DNA from: Bradyrhizobium semiaridum
GTDB lineage: Bacteria > Pseudomonadota > Alphaproteobacteria > Rhizobiales > Xanthobacteraceae
DNA: 64,000 bases
Direction: 5' to 3'
Assembly: GCF_020329505.1 (NCBI RefSeq)
Contig: NZ_JAGKJJ010000002.1
Location: 62,001 to 126,000 of the forward strand
Shown: piece after piece, positions 16,548-25,988 of the stretch
Layout: each line of letters starts with the position of its first letter
Numbering within the stretch: position 1 is the stretch's first letter
Program-made: the position numbers and the translations under genes
The notes under the pieces: model-generated
Seen by the model: only the letters and a program-made list of their open reading frames with translations
What the model was told of the DNA's origin: nothing
Databases searched by the model: none

Positions 16548-16872
16548 GGACGCGGTTTCCCCCTCTGCGGGAGGTCTTGATGTCGAAGGGAACGCGGTGA
16601 CCACACGAAAAGCCGGCGTCGCGGGCGCGAATCAGGCCGATTCGAGGATATCGCAACGCTTGGCGACTGTTTGTTACAAAATGCGCGCGATTGATGACTT
16701 CAGGCACGTGGACAGCGTTTCCTGATCCGTGAGACATCTTTGCCGCAGCGTCACGTGACATCACAAAATGCCCGTATTGGACCGGATTTCGCGGAATTGT
16801 CTTGAATGCGCCGCTATCTTCCGTCATTGGGCCGTTAACGGTCCGGTGTGGCTTGGGGACTATACAAGAGCA
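16548..16872. other. Divergent promoter region, no gene seen
   Basis: This is a 325-nt gap between the Pro/Ala-rich protein gene and the L,D-transpeptidase gene. It includes AT-richer sequence (TTGTTACAAAATG near 16670, GTTAACGG near 16835) that could contain promoters in both directions. No clear boxes, hairpins or small genes were found. Confidence 0.5.
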
Positions 16873-18138
16873 ATGATGATCAACCGCATTCTGACGATTT
16901 GCGCCGCGGCGGCGCTCGGCGCGGCGGGAACCTCGCTCGCGCATGCTCAGCAGCGTTATCCGGCGTCCCAGGCTCCGGTCTATTCCGCGGCTCCGCAGCC
17001 CTATTCGCCCGGCAGCATGCCGGATTTCGATGCGTTCGACGATGACGATGCGCCGCATAACTCGGCTGCGCTGCCGCCGCCCGGCCCGGTGACGTCGCCG
17101 GATGATCCGCGCTACGGCCGTCCCGCGAACGCTGCGCCGGTTTACTCCGACCGCACGCCGACCGGTCCCGTGATGTCGCCGGACGATCCGCGCTATGGCC
17201 GTCCGATGAATGCGCCGCCGGTCTACTCCGACCGCGCGCCGACCGGCCCCGTGATGTCGCCCGACGATCCCCGCTACGGCCGCCCGATGGGTCCGCCGCC
17301 GGTGATCTATGGTGACCGTGCGCCGCCTGCGCAGCAGCAGGCCTATCCCGACAATTCCGTTCCGGCCGCCAACGTCGTCTATGGCGCGACGCCGAACGGC
17401 GATGATCGCAACGGCATACGGCCGCCGGAAGCCGTTGGCGTCACCGGCACGGTGCCGCCGCAGCAGGCCCCGATCGGGGCCGACGGCAAGCCGGTCCAGC
17501 TCGCGGCGTTGCCGCCGGACGAGCAGCCGGAAGACGGCCCGGCACAGCTGCCGCCGAACCTGCGGCGCCAGGAAGTCGCGTTCGCCACCAAGGAGCCCGC
17601 GGGCACCATCGTGGTCGATACGCCGAACACCTATCTTTACTACGTCCTCGGCAACGGCCGGGCGATCCGCTACGGCGTTCGCGTCGGCCGCGACGGCTTC
17701 ACCTGGACCGGCGTGCAGAAGATCACCCGCAAGGCCGAGTGGCCGGATTGGCATCCGCCGACCGAGATGATCGAGCGTCAGCCCTATCTGCCGCGCTTCA
17801 TGGCCGGCGGACCCGGCAATCCGCTCGGCGCCCGCGCGATGTATCTCGGTTCGACCGTGTACCGCATCCACGGCACCAACCAGCCGTCGACCATCGGCAA
17901 GTTCGTCTCGTCGGGCTGCATCGGCATGCTGAACGAAGACGTCTCCGACCTGTTCGAGCGCGCCAAGGTCGGCACCCGCGTGGTGGTGCTGCCGGGCGGT
18001 TCGGCGCCGGGAGCGGCTACGGCGTCCGCAGCTCCGGCCGGTGGCGGCCCCGTGGCCTCCGCGGCGCCGCAGGCTCCGCTGCCCGGCACCCAGCCGACCA
18101 CCGTGCAGCCGCTGCCCGCACCGGTGACGGTCCGCTAG
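16873..18138 (+). CDS. L,D-transpeptidase (YkuD) with proline-rich repeat linker
   Basis: Periplasmic L,D-transpeptidases make 3-3 peptidoglycan crosslinks or attach proteins to the wall. From ATG 16873 the 421 residues begin with a signal peptide ending SLAHA|QQ. Residues ~71-152 are three near-identical 27-residue repeats (GPVxSPDDPRYGRPxN...). The YkuD domain runs about 235-375 (IVVDTPNTYLYYVLGNG onward), with catalytic His333 (HGTNQPSTIG) and Cys349 (SSGCIGM). A Pro/Ala tail follows. The repeats probably act as a spacer. ATG 16876 is an equally possible start. A terminator follows at 18161. Confidence 0.95.
   Translation: MMINRILTICAAAALGAAGTSLAHAQQRYPASQAPVYSAAPQPYSPGSMPDFDAFDDDDAPHNSAALPPPGPVTSPDDPRYGRPANAAPVYSDRTPTGPVMSPDDPRYGRPMNAPPVYSDRAPTGPVMSPDDPRYGRPMGPPPVIYGDRAPPAQQQAYPDNSVPAANVVYGATPNGDDRNGIRPPEAVGVTGTVPPQQAPIGADGKPVQLAALPPDEQPEDGPAQLPPNLRRQEVAFATKEPAGTIVVDTPNTYLYYVLGNGRAIRYGVRVGRDGFTWTGVQKITRKAEWPDWHPPTEMIERQPYLPRFMAGGPGNPLGARAMYLGSTVYRIHGTNQPSTIGKFVSSGCIGMLNEDVSDLFERAKVGTRVVVLPGGSAPGAATASAAPAGGGPVASAAPQAPLPGTQPTTVQPLPAPVTVR
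17083..17328 (+). repeat. In-frame tandem repeat, about 3 x 81 bp
   Basis: Units at 17083-17163, 17164-17244 and 17245-17328 encode GPV-SPDDPRYGRP-N---PVYSDR-PT. The third is one residue longer and diverges at its end. Copies differ mostly at third codon positions, which suggests the repeat is kept at protein level. Confidence 0.9.
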
Positions 18139-18160
18139 GCCGCTCCAGATCGATTTGGAA

Positions 18161-18188
18161 AAGGCGCGCCTCGAGCGCGCCTTTTTTG
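18161..18188. terminator. Intrinsic terminator after the L,D-transpeptidase
   Basis: AAGGCGCGC-CTCGA-GCGCGCCTT (18161-18183) is followed by TTTTGTT. It lies 22 nt after the stop codon and 50 nt from the end of the convergent dehydrogenase gene. Confidence 0.9.
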
Positions 18189-18238
18189 TTGCAATAAGCC
18201 GTCTGCGATTGCGTTGCCGATACGAGGCCGCGCTAGCT

Positions 18239-19201
18239 TCAGGCGAGGCGGCGCGGCGGCTCGTTGCCCTTGGTGAAGGCGTCGAGGCACGCGACCATCT
18301 GCTGGTAGTGCGTTTGCAGGCTCTCGCGCGTCGCGTAGCCGAGATGCGGCGTGATCACGACATTGTCGAGCTTGCGCAGCGGATGATTGGTCGGCAGCGG
18401 CTCGACCGCGAACACGTCGATCCCGGCGCCGGCGATGTTCCTGTCGCGCAGCGCCGCGAGCAGGGCGTCCTCGTCGACGATCGGCCCGCGCGCGGTGTTG
18501 ACGAGATAGGCGGACGGCTTCATCCGCGCGATATCGGCGGCGCCGACCAGGCCGCGCGAGCGCGGGCTCAGCACGACATGGATGGTGATGATGTCTGATG
18601 TTGCGAACAGCTCCTCCTTGCTGGCGTAGCCGACGCCGGCCTCCTTGCACTTCTCGGGCGTCAGGTTGGGGCTCCAGGCGATGACGTTCATGCCGAACGC
18701 CCTGGCCATGCCGGCGACCTTGCTGCCGAGCTTGCCGAGGCCGATGATGCCGAGCGTCTTGCCCTCGATCTCGGTGCCGGCAAAGGTCTGCCAGGGTTCG
18801 CCGGCATGCATCCGCGCATTCTCGCGGCCGATGCCGCGGGTCAGTTCCAGGATCAGGCCCATGGTCAGCGGCGCGGTCGGATCCTGGCTGTATTGCGTGC
18901 CGCAGAACACGACCTTGCGCTCCTTGAGCGCCTCGGCGTCGATCGCAGCGTTGCGCATGCCCGAGGTGATCAGCAGCTTCAACTTCGGCAGCTTCTCGAT
19001 CAGCGTGCGCGGGAACGCCGTGCGCTCGCGCATCGCGCAGATGATCTCGACATCCTTCAGCTTGCTGGCGGCGTCGGCCTCGTCCGCGAACGGCTTGTCG
19101 AACACGGTGACGTCGACCCGGTCTTTGATCGCAGGCCAATCGGCCACCGAGAGCGCGAGATCGAAATAGTCGTCGAGGATTGCACAGCTGAGCCGCGTCA
19201 T
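18239..19201 (-). CDS. D-2-hydroxyacid dehydrogenase (NAD-dependent)
   Basis: The 320-residue protein belongs to the D-isomer 2-hydroxyacid dehydrogenase family, which reduces 2-keto acids or oxidises D-2-hydroxyacids. The nucleotide-binding motif is TLGIIGLGKLGSKVA (about 148-162). The catalytic trio is visible as Arg in NTARGPIVDEDALL, Glu in DVFAVEPLP and His in TPHLGYATRE. Similarity to phosphoglycerate dehydrogenase is general, and there is no ACT regulatory domain, so this is probably not SerA. It stands alone on the minus strand and the substrate is unknown. Confidence 0.93.
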   Translation of the reverse strand: MTRLSCAILDDYFDLALSVADWPAIKDRVDVTVFDKPFADEADAASKLKDVEIICAMRERTAFPRTLIEKLPKLKLLITSGMRNAAIDAEALKERKVVFCGTQYSQDPTAPLTMGLILELTRGIGRENARMHAGEPWQTFAGTEIEGKTLGIIGLGKLGSKVAGMARAFGMNVIAWSPNLTPEKCKEAGVGYASKEELFATSDIITIHVVLSPRSRGLVGAADIARMKPSAYLVNTARGPIVDEDALLAALRDRNIAGAGIDVFAVEPLPTNHPLRKLDNVVITPHLGYATRESLQTHYQQMVACLDAFTKGNEPPRRLA

Positions 19202-19325
19202 TGGCAGGTCCGTTCATGGCGAGGAGGACGGCGCGAAACGAGCCGTCGAGAGTCCGTCATGCTCGCGCGCAATCGGTAGCTGCGCAAGCGGAGTCGGCTT
19301 CAAAAACCGGCGATTGTGACGTGGA

Positions 19326-19565
19326 TCAGGACGGCTTGTGCGCCTTCGCGGTTCGGATGTCCGCGATCATCGATTGCACGGCGGGCGACAGCGCCATCTG
19401 CTTGGCGCGACAGGCCGGGCCCGGGCCGCGCATATAGTGCAGTTCCGGCCGGTAGGTGCTGAATGCCTTGGCGGCGAACGCGTGCCAGAAGGCGCGGAAT
19501 TCGGCGAACAGCGCAGCCACGCTCCGGGTCGGATGCAGGGGAGATGCCGAGATGATGGTAGCCAT
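19326..19565 (-). CDS. Small protein of unknown function (79 residues)
   Basis: I do not recognise this family. The sequence starts MATIISASPLHPTRSVAALF, has an aromatic helix FRAFWHAFAAKAFSTYRPE, then MRGPGPACRAKQMALSPAVQ, and ends AKAHKPS. It has no signal peptide or membrane helix. Codon use is normal for the window and overlapping frames look poorer, which supports it as real. It is the first small gene upstream of the dehydrogenase, in the same direction, 124 nt away. Confidence 0.55.
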   Translation of the reverse strand: MATIISASPLHPTRSVAALFAEFRAFWHAFAAKAFSTYRPELHYMRGPGPACRAKQMALSPAVQSMIADIRTAKAHKPS

Positions 19566-19839
19566 GACACGGCCTCTGCTGTTTCGGTCGCGGTTTTGCC
19601 GCGAAAAACGCCGTTTTCGGCGTTCGAGACGAGTTTTGGCCTGATTTATTAAAAGATGGTTTCAATTGTCGTGATCCGGTGCACACAAGGCAGGACCCGC
19701 GCGGACATGGTGTCGGACCCGTTACCGCCGCTCGCGAAAGGGCTGAAAACGCCTCCCCTGCGGTTGCGCTTTCAGGGGCCGGCCGTTACATCGGCGGCAG
19801 CAAAATTTCCACAAATCGGATCGAATTCAGGGACAGCGG

Positions 19840-21489
<1,650 letters not shown>

Positions 21490-21654
21490 TCCGGTGGTGC
21501 GGTCGGACGCGGACATCGCGCCGCATCCGGCTGTAGCCTCATTGCAAGGATCGTGACCGCATCGCGGCGCGTTCTGCGGCCAGTTGTCGCTTTTCAAATC
21601 GGCGGGATTGCGTAGATAGAGCGCTCCGCACTCCAATCCTGCGAGCACTCCAAC

Positions 21655-22233
21655 ATGTCCGTCACGTCAGACGCGCCGGTCTCAGCGAAGGGCCTGCGTC
21701 CCGTTCCGATGCTGATCTTCGGGTCGCGCTGGCTGCAATTGCCGCTCTATGTCGGCCTGATCATCGCCCAAGGCGTCTACGTCGTGCTGTTCCTCAAGGA
21801 ACTCTGGCACCTGTTCGCCCATGCCTTCGATTTCAGCGAGCAGCAGATCATGCTGGCCGTCCTCGGCCTGATCGACGTCGTCATGATCTCGAACCTGCTC
21901 GTGATGGTGATCGTCGGCGGCTACGAGACGTTCGTCTCGCGGCTCAATCTGCAGGGTCATCCGGACGAGCCGGAATGGCTCAGCCACGTCAATGCCAGCG
22001 TGCTGAAGATCAAGCTGGCGATGGCAATCATCGGCATCTCCTCCATCCACCTGCTGCGCACCTTCATCGAGGCGGGTGCATTGGCGTCGGGCAAGAGCAC
22101 CTACACCGAGACCGGCGTGATGTGGCAGACCATCATCCACTGCGTCTTCATCCTGTCGGCGATCGGCATCGCCATCGTCGACAAGCTCTCGAACGACTCG
22201 ATCGAGGGCGCCAAGCAGGGCGCCGGGCATTAG
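21655..22233 (+). CDS. YqhA-like inner-membrane protein (UPF0114)
   Basis: The 192-residue membrane protein matches the UPF0114/YqhA family in pattern. It has about four hydrophobic helices: [57 protein letters not shown] and [20 protein letters not shown] conserved [10 protein letters not shown] segment follows helix 2. The function of the family is unknown. It sits between ettA and the transglycosylase in the same direction, with gaps of 165 and 109 nt. Confidence 0.9.
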   Translation: MSVTSDAPVSAKGLRPVPMLIFGSRWLQLPLYVGLIIAQGVYVVLFLKELWHLFAHAFDFSEQQIMLAVLGLIDVVMISNLLVMVIVGGYETFVSRLNLQGHPDEPEWLSHVNASVLKIKLAMAIIGISSIHLLRTFIEAGALASGKSTYTETGVMWQTIIHCVFILSAIGIAIVDKLSNDSIEGAKQGAGH

Positions 22234-22342
22234 CCCCGCGGCCTCGCGGCGGTTCACAGCGATCCGTTGCCGTGATAAGCACGGCACGACCATCGCGGGC
22301 GCCCGCGGCGCCCAAAGCACCGCTGCGAACAGGCTGCTGGAT

Positions 22343-23572
22343 TTGACATTGCTCCGCGCGCTCGCCTTCGGGCTCCTGCTGGCTCTACCTTTCGTCTCGC
22401 CCGCGCGTGCCGCCGACGCCGCCTTCACCCAATTCATCGACTCGCTGTGGCCGGAGGCGCAGGCCGCGGGGGTCTCGCGCGCGACCTTCGACCGCGAGAC
22501 GCGCCGCCTCGAGCCTGACTACAAGCTGCCCGATCTGATCCTGCCCGGACGTCCGAAGACCGGCGCGCCGGCGCAGGCCGAGTTCGTGCAGGTGCCTGCG
22601 GACTACGTCAGGGAAGCCTCGATCGCGCGGCTCGCCGCCGAGGGGCAGCGGCTGCTGCAGAAGTATCGCGCCTCGCTCGATACGATCGAGAAGCGCTTCG
22701 GCGTGCCGGCCACCGTCGTGCTGGCGATCTGGGGCCGCGAGACCGATTACGGCCGCTATGCGCTGCCCTACGACACGCTGCGCGTGGTGGCGACGCAGGC
22801 CTATGTCGGCCGCCGCAAGGATCAGTACCGCAATGAATTCATCCTCGCGCTGAAGATCCTCGGCGAGGGCGCGGTGACGCGCAAGGAGATGACGTCGTCC
22901 TGGGCCGGCGCCACCGGCTACACCCAGTTCCTGCCGTCGGAATATTACAAGCACGGCGTCGATCTCGACGGCGACGGAAAGGTCGACATCTGGCACTCGG
23001 TGCCGGATGCGCTCGCCTCCGCCGCACAGCAGCTCGTCAACAAGGGCTGGCAGCCCGGCGTGCGCTGGGCTTACGAGGTGACGGCACCCGGCAATGTCGA
23101 TTGCACGATGGGCGTGCCCGAGGTGACGAAGCCGATCGGCGAATGGCTGCGCGCAGGCTTCGTGCCGGTGCGTGGGCAGAAGCTCAGTGCCGCCGAACAG
23201 GCGCAGCCGGCCTCGCTGCTGCAGCCGGAGGGCATCTACGGTCCCGCCTTCCTGACCACGCAGAACTACTTCGTGATCAAGGAATACAATTTCTCCGATC
23301 TCTACGTGCTGTTCGTCGGCCATCTCGCCGACCGCATGACGACCCCCTTGCCGTTCGCGACCCCATGGGCCGCAACCAAGCAGTTGCGCTCCACCGATGT
23401 CGAGGCGATGCAGCGGCATTTGACCCGGATCGGCCTCTACAAGGACAAGCTCGACGGCAAGGCCGGCATGCAGACCCGCGCCGCGCTCGGCGCCTATCAG
23501 AAGCAGGCTGGGCTGAAGGTCGATTGCTGGCCGAGCGAAGCGGTGCTGCGCGCGATGAGCGCAGCGCGCTGA
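22343..23572 (+). CDS. Lytic murein transglycosylase (MltB-like) with peptidoglycan-binding domain
   Basis: The enzyme cleaves glycan strands of peptidoglycan in the periplasm. The only sensible starts are TTG 22343 or TTG 22349, because the next residues already form a signal peptide (LLRALAFGLLLALPFVSPARAA). The 409-residue protein has the SLT_2 domain with catalytic Glu in LAIWGRETDYG, then the SSWAGATGYTQFLPSEYYKHG signature. A C-terminal peptidoglycan-binding domain follows (about 345-405, VEAMQRHLTRIGLYKDKLDG). The rare start codon and weak ribosome site suggest low expression. Confidence 0.93.
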   Translation: MTLLRALAFGLLLALPFVSPARAADAAFTQFIDSLWPEAQAAGVSRATFDRETRRLEPDYKLPDLILPGRPKTGAPAQAEFVQVPADYVREASIARLAAEGQRLLQKYRASLDTIEKRFGVPATVVLAIWGRETDYGRYALPYDTLRVVATQAYVGRRKDQYRNEFILALKILGEGAVTRKEMTSSWAGATGYTQFLPSEYYKHGVDLDGDGKVDIWHSVPDALASAAQQLVNKGWQPGVRWAYEVTAPGNVDCTMGVPEVTKPIGEWLRAGFVPVRGQKLSAAEQAQPASLLQPEGIYGPAFLTTQNYFVIKEYNFSDLYVLFVGHLADRMTTPLPFATPWAATKQLRSTDVEAMQRHLTRIGLYKDKLDGKAGMQTRAALGAYQKQAGLKVDCWPSEAVLRAMSAAR

Positions 23573-23576
23573 CTAA

Positions 23577-23700
23577 GCATGGTCCGGAAAAGCAGTCTTC
23601 CCGCGCGACAAGCGCGAAGCGCTTGCGCGGAGACCATGCTCAAACAAGGAGCTCAAGCGCGACGACGATCTAACCCAATCTCATCGCGCTTTAGCGCGCA
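23577..23700. repeat. Dispersed repeat, 'gcatgatccggaaaa' family
   Basis: The segment starts AGCATGGTCCGGAAAAGCAG and contains GCGCGACAAGCGCGAAGCGC, ending near TTTAGCGCGC. Relatives lie at 31196-31215 (short) and 35262-35345. GCATGGTCCGG is echoed in inverse by GGAGACCATGC, so the unit is partly palindromic. Confidence 0.7.
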
Positions 23701-23710
23701 TCTATGAGCA

Positions 23711-23741
23711 AAGAAAAACCCGGCCGCGAGGGCCGGGTTTT
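23711..23741 (-). terminator. Intrinsic terminator (minus strand) of the 94-residue exported protein
   Basis: AAAACCCGGCC (23715-23725) pairs with GGCCGGGTTTT (23731-23741) around GCGAG. On the minus strand the hairpin is followed by TTCTTTG and lies 26 nt after the stop codon at 23767. It is also usable in the plus direction. Confidence 0.85.
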
Positions 23742-23766
23742 CGAAAGCAGAAATCAGCGCCAGCAA

Positions 23767-24051
23767 TCAATCGCAAACCTGGATGCGGCGGAAGCGCCAG
23801 CCGTAGCCGTCCCAGAACCGCTCGCGAACCCAGCGGCAGGGGGCTTCTTCGACGTAGGTCGGAGCGGGCGCAACATAGACCGGCGCCGGACGGGCACCAG
23901 CAATCGCACCGCCGAGCAGGGCACCGCCGACCAGGCCGCCGACAACGCCGGCTGCGACGGCACCGTCGCCGGCCTTGGCGGCCGGAGCAGCAACGGTCAG
24001 CGAACCGGCGATCGTGCTGACGGCGACAAGGGCAGCTAAAGTCTTCTTCAT
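23767..24051 (-). CDS. Small exported glycine-rich protein, FWDGY...VCD family, copy 1
   Basis: The 94-residue protein has a signal peptide (MKKTLAALVAVSTIAGSLTVAAPAAKA|GD). A glycine/alanine hydrophobic stretch follows (VAAGVVGGLVGGALLGGAIAG, about 32-52) that resembles a glycine-zipper membrane segment. After a Pro/Tyr linker, the C-terminus is CRWVRERFWDGYGWRFRRIQVCD, whose two Cys could pair. It is a paralogue of the protein at 24350-24655. The function is unknown; glycine-zipper proteins often sit in the outer membrane or form oligomers, which is only an analogy here. Confidence 0.85.
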   Translation of the reverse strand: MKKTLAALVAVSTIAGSLTVAAPAAKAGDGAVAAGVVGGLVGGALLGGAIAGARPAPVYVAPAPTYVEEAPCRWVRERFWDGYGWRFRRIQVCD

Positions 24052-24220
24052 GTCTTTGGCTCTCCTGGAAGTGTGGCGCCATGGTTCGGCGCCGGGGTTT
24101 GGGTGATTCGCACGCTGGTCTCGAACTGCTGTCTTGCTAAACAGCGCAGAACAGTCAATCGAAAGTAAACGTTCACAGGCTCATGGCGGGAAAAAGCGGT
24201 TTTTTCTGGCCACCGGAAAC

Positions 24221-24257
24221 AGATGGCCCGGAAAGCAGTCGGTTTTCCGGGCCATCT
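24221..24257. repeat. 14-bp inverted repeat between the two FWDGY paralogues
   Basis: AGATGGCCCGGAAA (24221-24234) and TTTCCGGGCCATCT (24244-24257) pair perfectly around a 9-nt loop. It lies about 90 nt past the end of the minus-strand gene at 24350 and about 170 nt upstream of the other paralogue. No T-run follows on either strand, so it is not a standard terminator. Confidence 0.85.
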
Positions 24258-24349
24258 GGTTCGAATTAATCAAGATGAACGAGCCGGTCAGAGCGTTTTC
24301 GAGCGAAGTGGATATCAGTTCGCGTAAAGGAAAACGCGTCAGGACAGGT

Positions 24350-24655
24350 CTAGTCGCAAACCCTGACGTTGCGCACGCGCCAGGCGTAACCGTCCCAGAA
24401 GCGCTGGCGCTGCCAGAAGCAGCCGGGAGGCGGGCCGTAGCCGGGGTCGACGACATAGGCCGGTCCGGGCGCATAGTAGCCGGGGCCGTAGTAGCCGTTC
24501 TGCGATGCGATCGCGCCGCCGACGATGGCGCCGCCGATCAATCCCGCGGCGACGCCGGCGGCGACCCCACGTTGTGCCTGGGCCGGAGCGGGCACCGCCA
24601 CTGCCGAAACCGCCAGTGTGGCGACGGCGCAAAGCGCCAGCAGGGTTTTCTTCAT
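24350..24655 (-). CDS. Small exported glycine-rich protein, FWDGY...VCD family, copy 2
   Basis: The 101-residue protein starts at the ATG at 24655 with signal peptide MKKTLLALCAVATLAVSAVAV ending PAQAQ. A VAAGVAAGLIGGAIVGGAIA glycine-zipper-like segment follows, then a Tyr/Gly/Pro linker (NGYYGPGYYAPGPAY) and the shared C-terminus CFWQRQRFWDGYAWRVRNVRVCD. It has the same layout as the 94-residue protein downstream, which indicates an old tandem duplication. A longer start at 24718 is unlikely because it would place 21 polar residues before the signal peptide. Confidence 0.85.
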   Translation of the reverse strand: MKKTLLALCAVATLAVSAVAVPAPAQAQRGVAAGVAAGLIGGAIVGGAIASQNGYYGPGYYAPGPAYVVDPGYGPPPGCFWQRQRFWDGYAWRVRNVRVCD

Positions 24656-25000
24656 GGCCTTCACCTTTCTCTGATGAGCAAAGGACAGCAAGCGGTCTGT
24701 CTGGCTCGAAAGTTCCATATTCCGCTTGAATGATCAATGAACAAGCCCGCCGTATTTGGGCGCCGAAACCCGGCAAGCTTATGGAAAATCCGGTGGGCGC
24801 AACACCGGGAAATGTACCGCCGGGCACCTGTGGCCGCGCTCGCGCGCGATGAATCGCAGTCGAACGGCAGTTTAGACTCGTTCCAGAATGAATCCTGCAT
24901 CAGTTTGGAATTGCTTCAAAAAGCGGTTTTTCCTTTTGCATCCCGGCGGGCCGGACAATATCGATAATGGTCAGCATCACCGACCGACCTGCCAGCCCTG
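24656..25000. other. Divergent region between copy 2 and bfd
   Basis: The 345-nt gap is noticeably more AT-rich than its surroundings in places (near 24715 and 24895-24965). It holds a degenerate Irr-like box at 24871 and probably the promoters of both outward-facing genes. No further gene is supported. Confidence 0.5.
24871..24887. promoter_or_regulatory. Degenerate iron control element upstream of bfd (candidate)
   Basis: TTTAGACTCGTTCCAGA matches the Irr iron-control-element pattern TTTAGAA-N3-TTCTAAA at 11 of 14 fixed positions. It lies 113 nt upstream of the bfd start. A perfect element lies before bfr, so joint control is plausible but weakly supported. Confidence 0.35.
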
Positions 25001-25270
25001 ATGATTGTCTGTTCCTGTAACGTCCTCAGCGACCACGATGTCCGCAATGCCGTGAAGGCGGGCGGGCCCGACACGCGGCATGCCAAGCAGGTCTATGGCT
25101 GCCTCGGCTGCAGTGCCGAATGCGGCCGCTGCGCCCGCACCATCAAGGCGATCATCGACGAGGCGCTGGGCCCCTGCGCCAAGGCATGCTGCGCCGGCTG
25201 CCCGCATAGCCATCCTCCCGCCGCCAACGGAGACGCCGAGCCGGCGAACTTCGCCCTCGCGGCCTACTGA
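25001..25270 (+). CDS. bfd: Bacterioferritin-associated ferredoxin with Cys-rich tail
   Basis: Bfd carries a 2Fe-2S cluster and gives electrons to bacterioferritin so that stored iron can be released. The ligand set C4-x-C6 (VCSCN) and C41-x2-C44 (ECGRC) matches the known family. At 89 residues it is longer than the ~64-residue E. coli protein. After IIDEALG the tail adds four more Cys and several His/Pro (CAKACCAGCPHSHPP), and C34 and C37 are also extra. bfr follows 135 nt downstream. The start codon has no strong ribosome site. Confidence 0.92.
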   Translation: MIVCSCNVLSDHDVRNAVKAGGPDTRHAKQVYGCLGCSAECGRCARTIKAIIDEALGPCAKACCAGCPHSHPPAANGDAEPANFALAAY

Positions 25271-25346
25271 CCCCTTCCAATCGATCGGAATCCCGGTTTT
25301 CCACGCGCTGTGGCGCGCGAAGTGGTTGCTTGTGCCGGCAACCTGA

Positions 25347-25363
25347 TTTAGAAGCGTTCTAAA
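25347..25363. promoter_or_regulatory. Iron control element (Irr box) in front of bfr
   Basis: TTTAGAA-GCG-TTCTAAA is a perfect palindrome and an exact match to the published rhizobial iron control element pattern bound by Irr. It lies 42 nt upstream of the bfr start codon, a position suited to repression. Irr is known to repress iron-storage genes when iron is low. Confidence 0.85.
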
Positions 25364-25405
25364 TTGAGATTCCGGCCGATCCGGCCGCGAAAGGTGGAGT
25401 GGATC

Positions 25406-25894
25406 ATGCAAGGCGACCCGAAGGTCATCGACTATCTGAACAAGGGGCTGCGCAGCGAGCTGACCGCCATCAACCAGTACTGGCTGCACTACCGGATGCT
25501 CGGCAACTGGGGCCTCATGGAAATGGCCAAGGTCTGGCGCAAGGAGTCCATCGAGGAGATGGAGCACGCCGATAAGTTCGTCGACCGCATCCTGTTCCTC
25601 GACGGCTTCCCGAACCTGCAGGTACTCGACCCCCTGCGGATTGGCCAGGACGTCAAGGAGATCATCGAGTGCGATCTGGCGGCCGAGATCAGCGCCCGCA
25701 CGCTGTACCAGGAGGCGGCGACCTACTGCCACGGCGTCAAGGATTATGTCAGCCGCGACCTGTTCGAGAAGCTGATGAAGGACGAGGAAGACCATATCGA
25801 CTTCCTCGAGACCCAGCTCGACCTGATCAAGCGCATCGGCCTCGAGCTCTACACCCAGAAGCACGTCGGCCATCTGAAGGGCGACGAGTCCTGA
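25406..25894 (+). CDS. bfr: Bacterioferritin
   Basis: Bacterioferritin is the 24-subunit heme-containing iron-storage shell. The 162-residue product keeps every di-iron ligand at the classical numbering: Glu18, Glu51, His54, Glu94, Glu127 and His130. The heme ligand Met52 is also present. The ATG at 25406 has AAAGGTGGAG upstream. It lies downstream of bfd in the same direction but with its own Irr box at 25347, so it can be regulated independently. It ends before a strong hairpin at 25935. Confidence 0.98.
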   Translation: MQGDPKVIDYLNKGLRSELTAINQYWLHYRMLGNWGLMEMAKVWRKESIEEMEHADKFVDRILFLDGFPNLQVLDPLRIGQDVKEIIECDLAAEISARTLYQEAATYCHGVKDYVSRDLFEKLMKDEEDHIDFLETQLDLIKRIGLELYTQKHVGHLKGDES

Positions 25895-25934
25895 TGGACT
25901 CGCGCGGATCAGCAAGGCCTTAGCCGCAATGCAG

Positions 25935-25960
25935 AAAGGCCGCCCTCGGGGCGGCCTTTT
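25935..25960. terminator. Bidirectional intrinsic terminator between bfr and the next gene
   Basis: AAAGGCCGCC and GGCGGCCTTT pair around a short CTCGG loop and are followed by a T run on the plus strand. The A-run on the left gives U-rich RNA on the minus strand. It serves bfr and the convergent gene ending at 25989. Confidence 0.88.
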
Positions 25961-25988
25961 CGATTTCGGATCGGGCTGGCTCAGATCG

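Noticed and set aside
16548..16872. CtrA-type binding site near GTTAAC
   Set aside because: Only one TTAA half-site is present at the needed spacing, so the match is not convincing.
19300..19686. Alternative 128-residue frame over the small gene at 19326
   Set aside because: It is Arg-rich, and the 79-residue frame has a better composition and a cleaner start.
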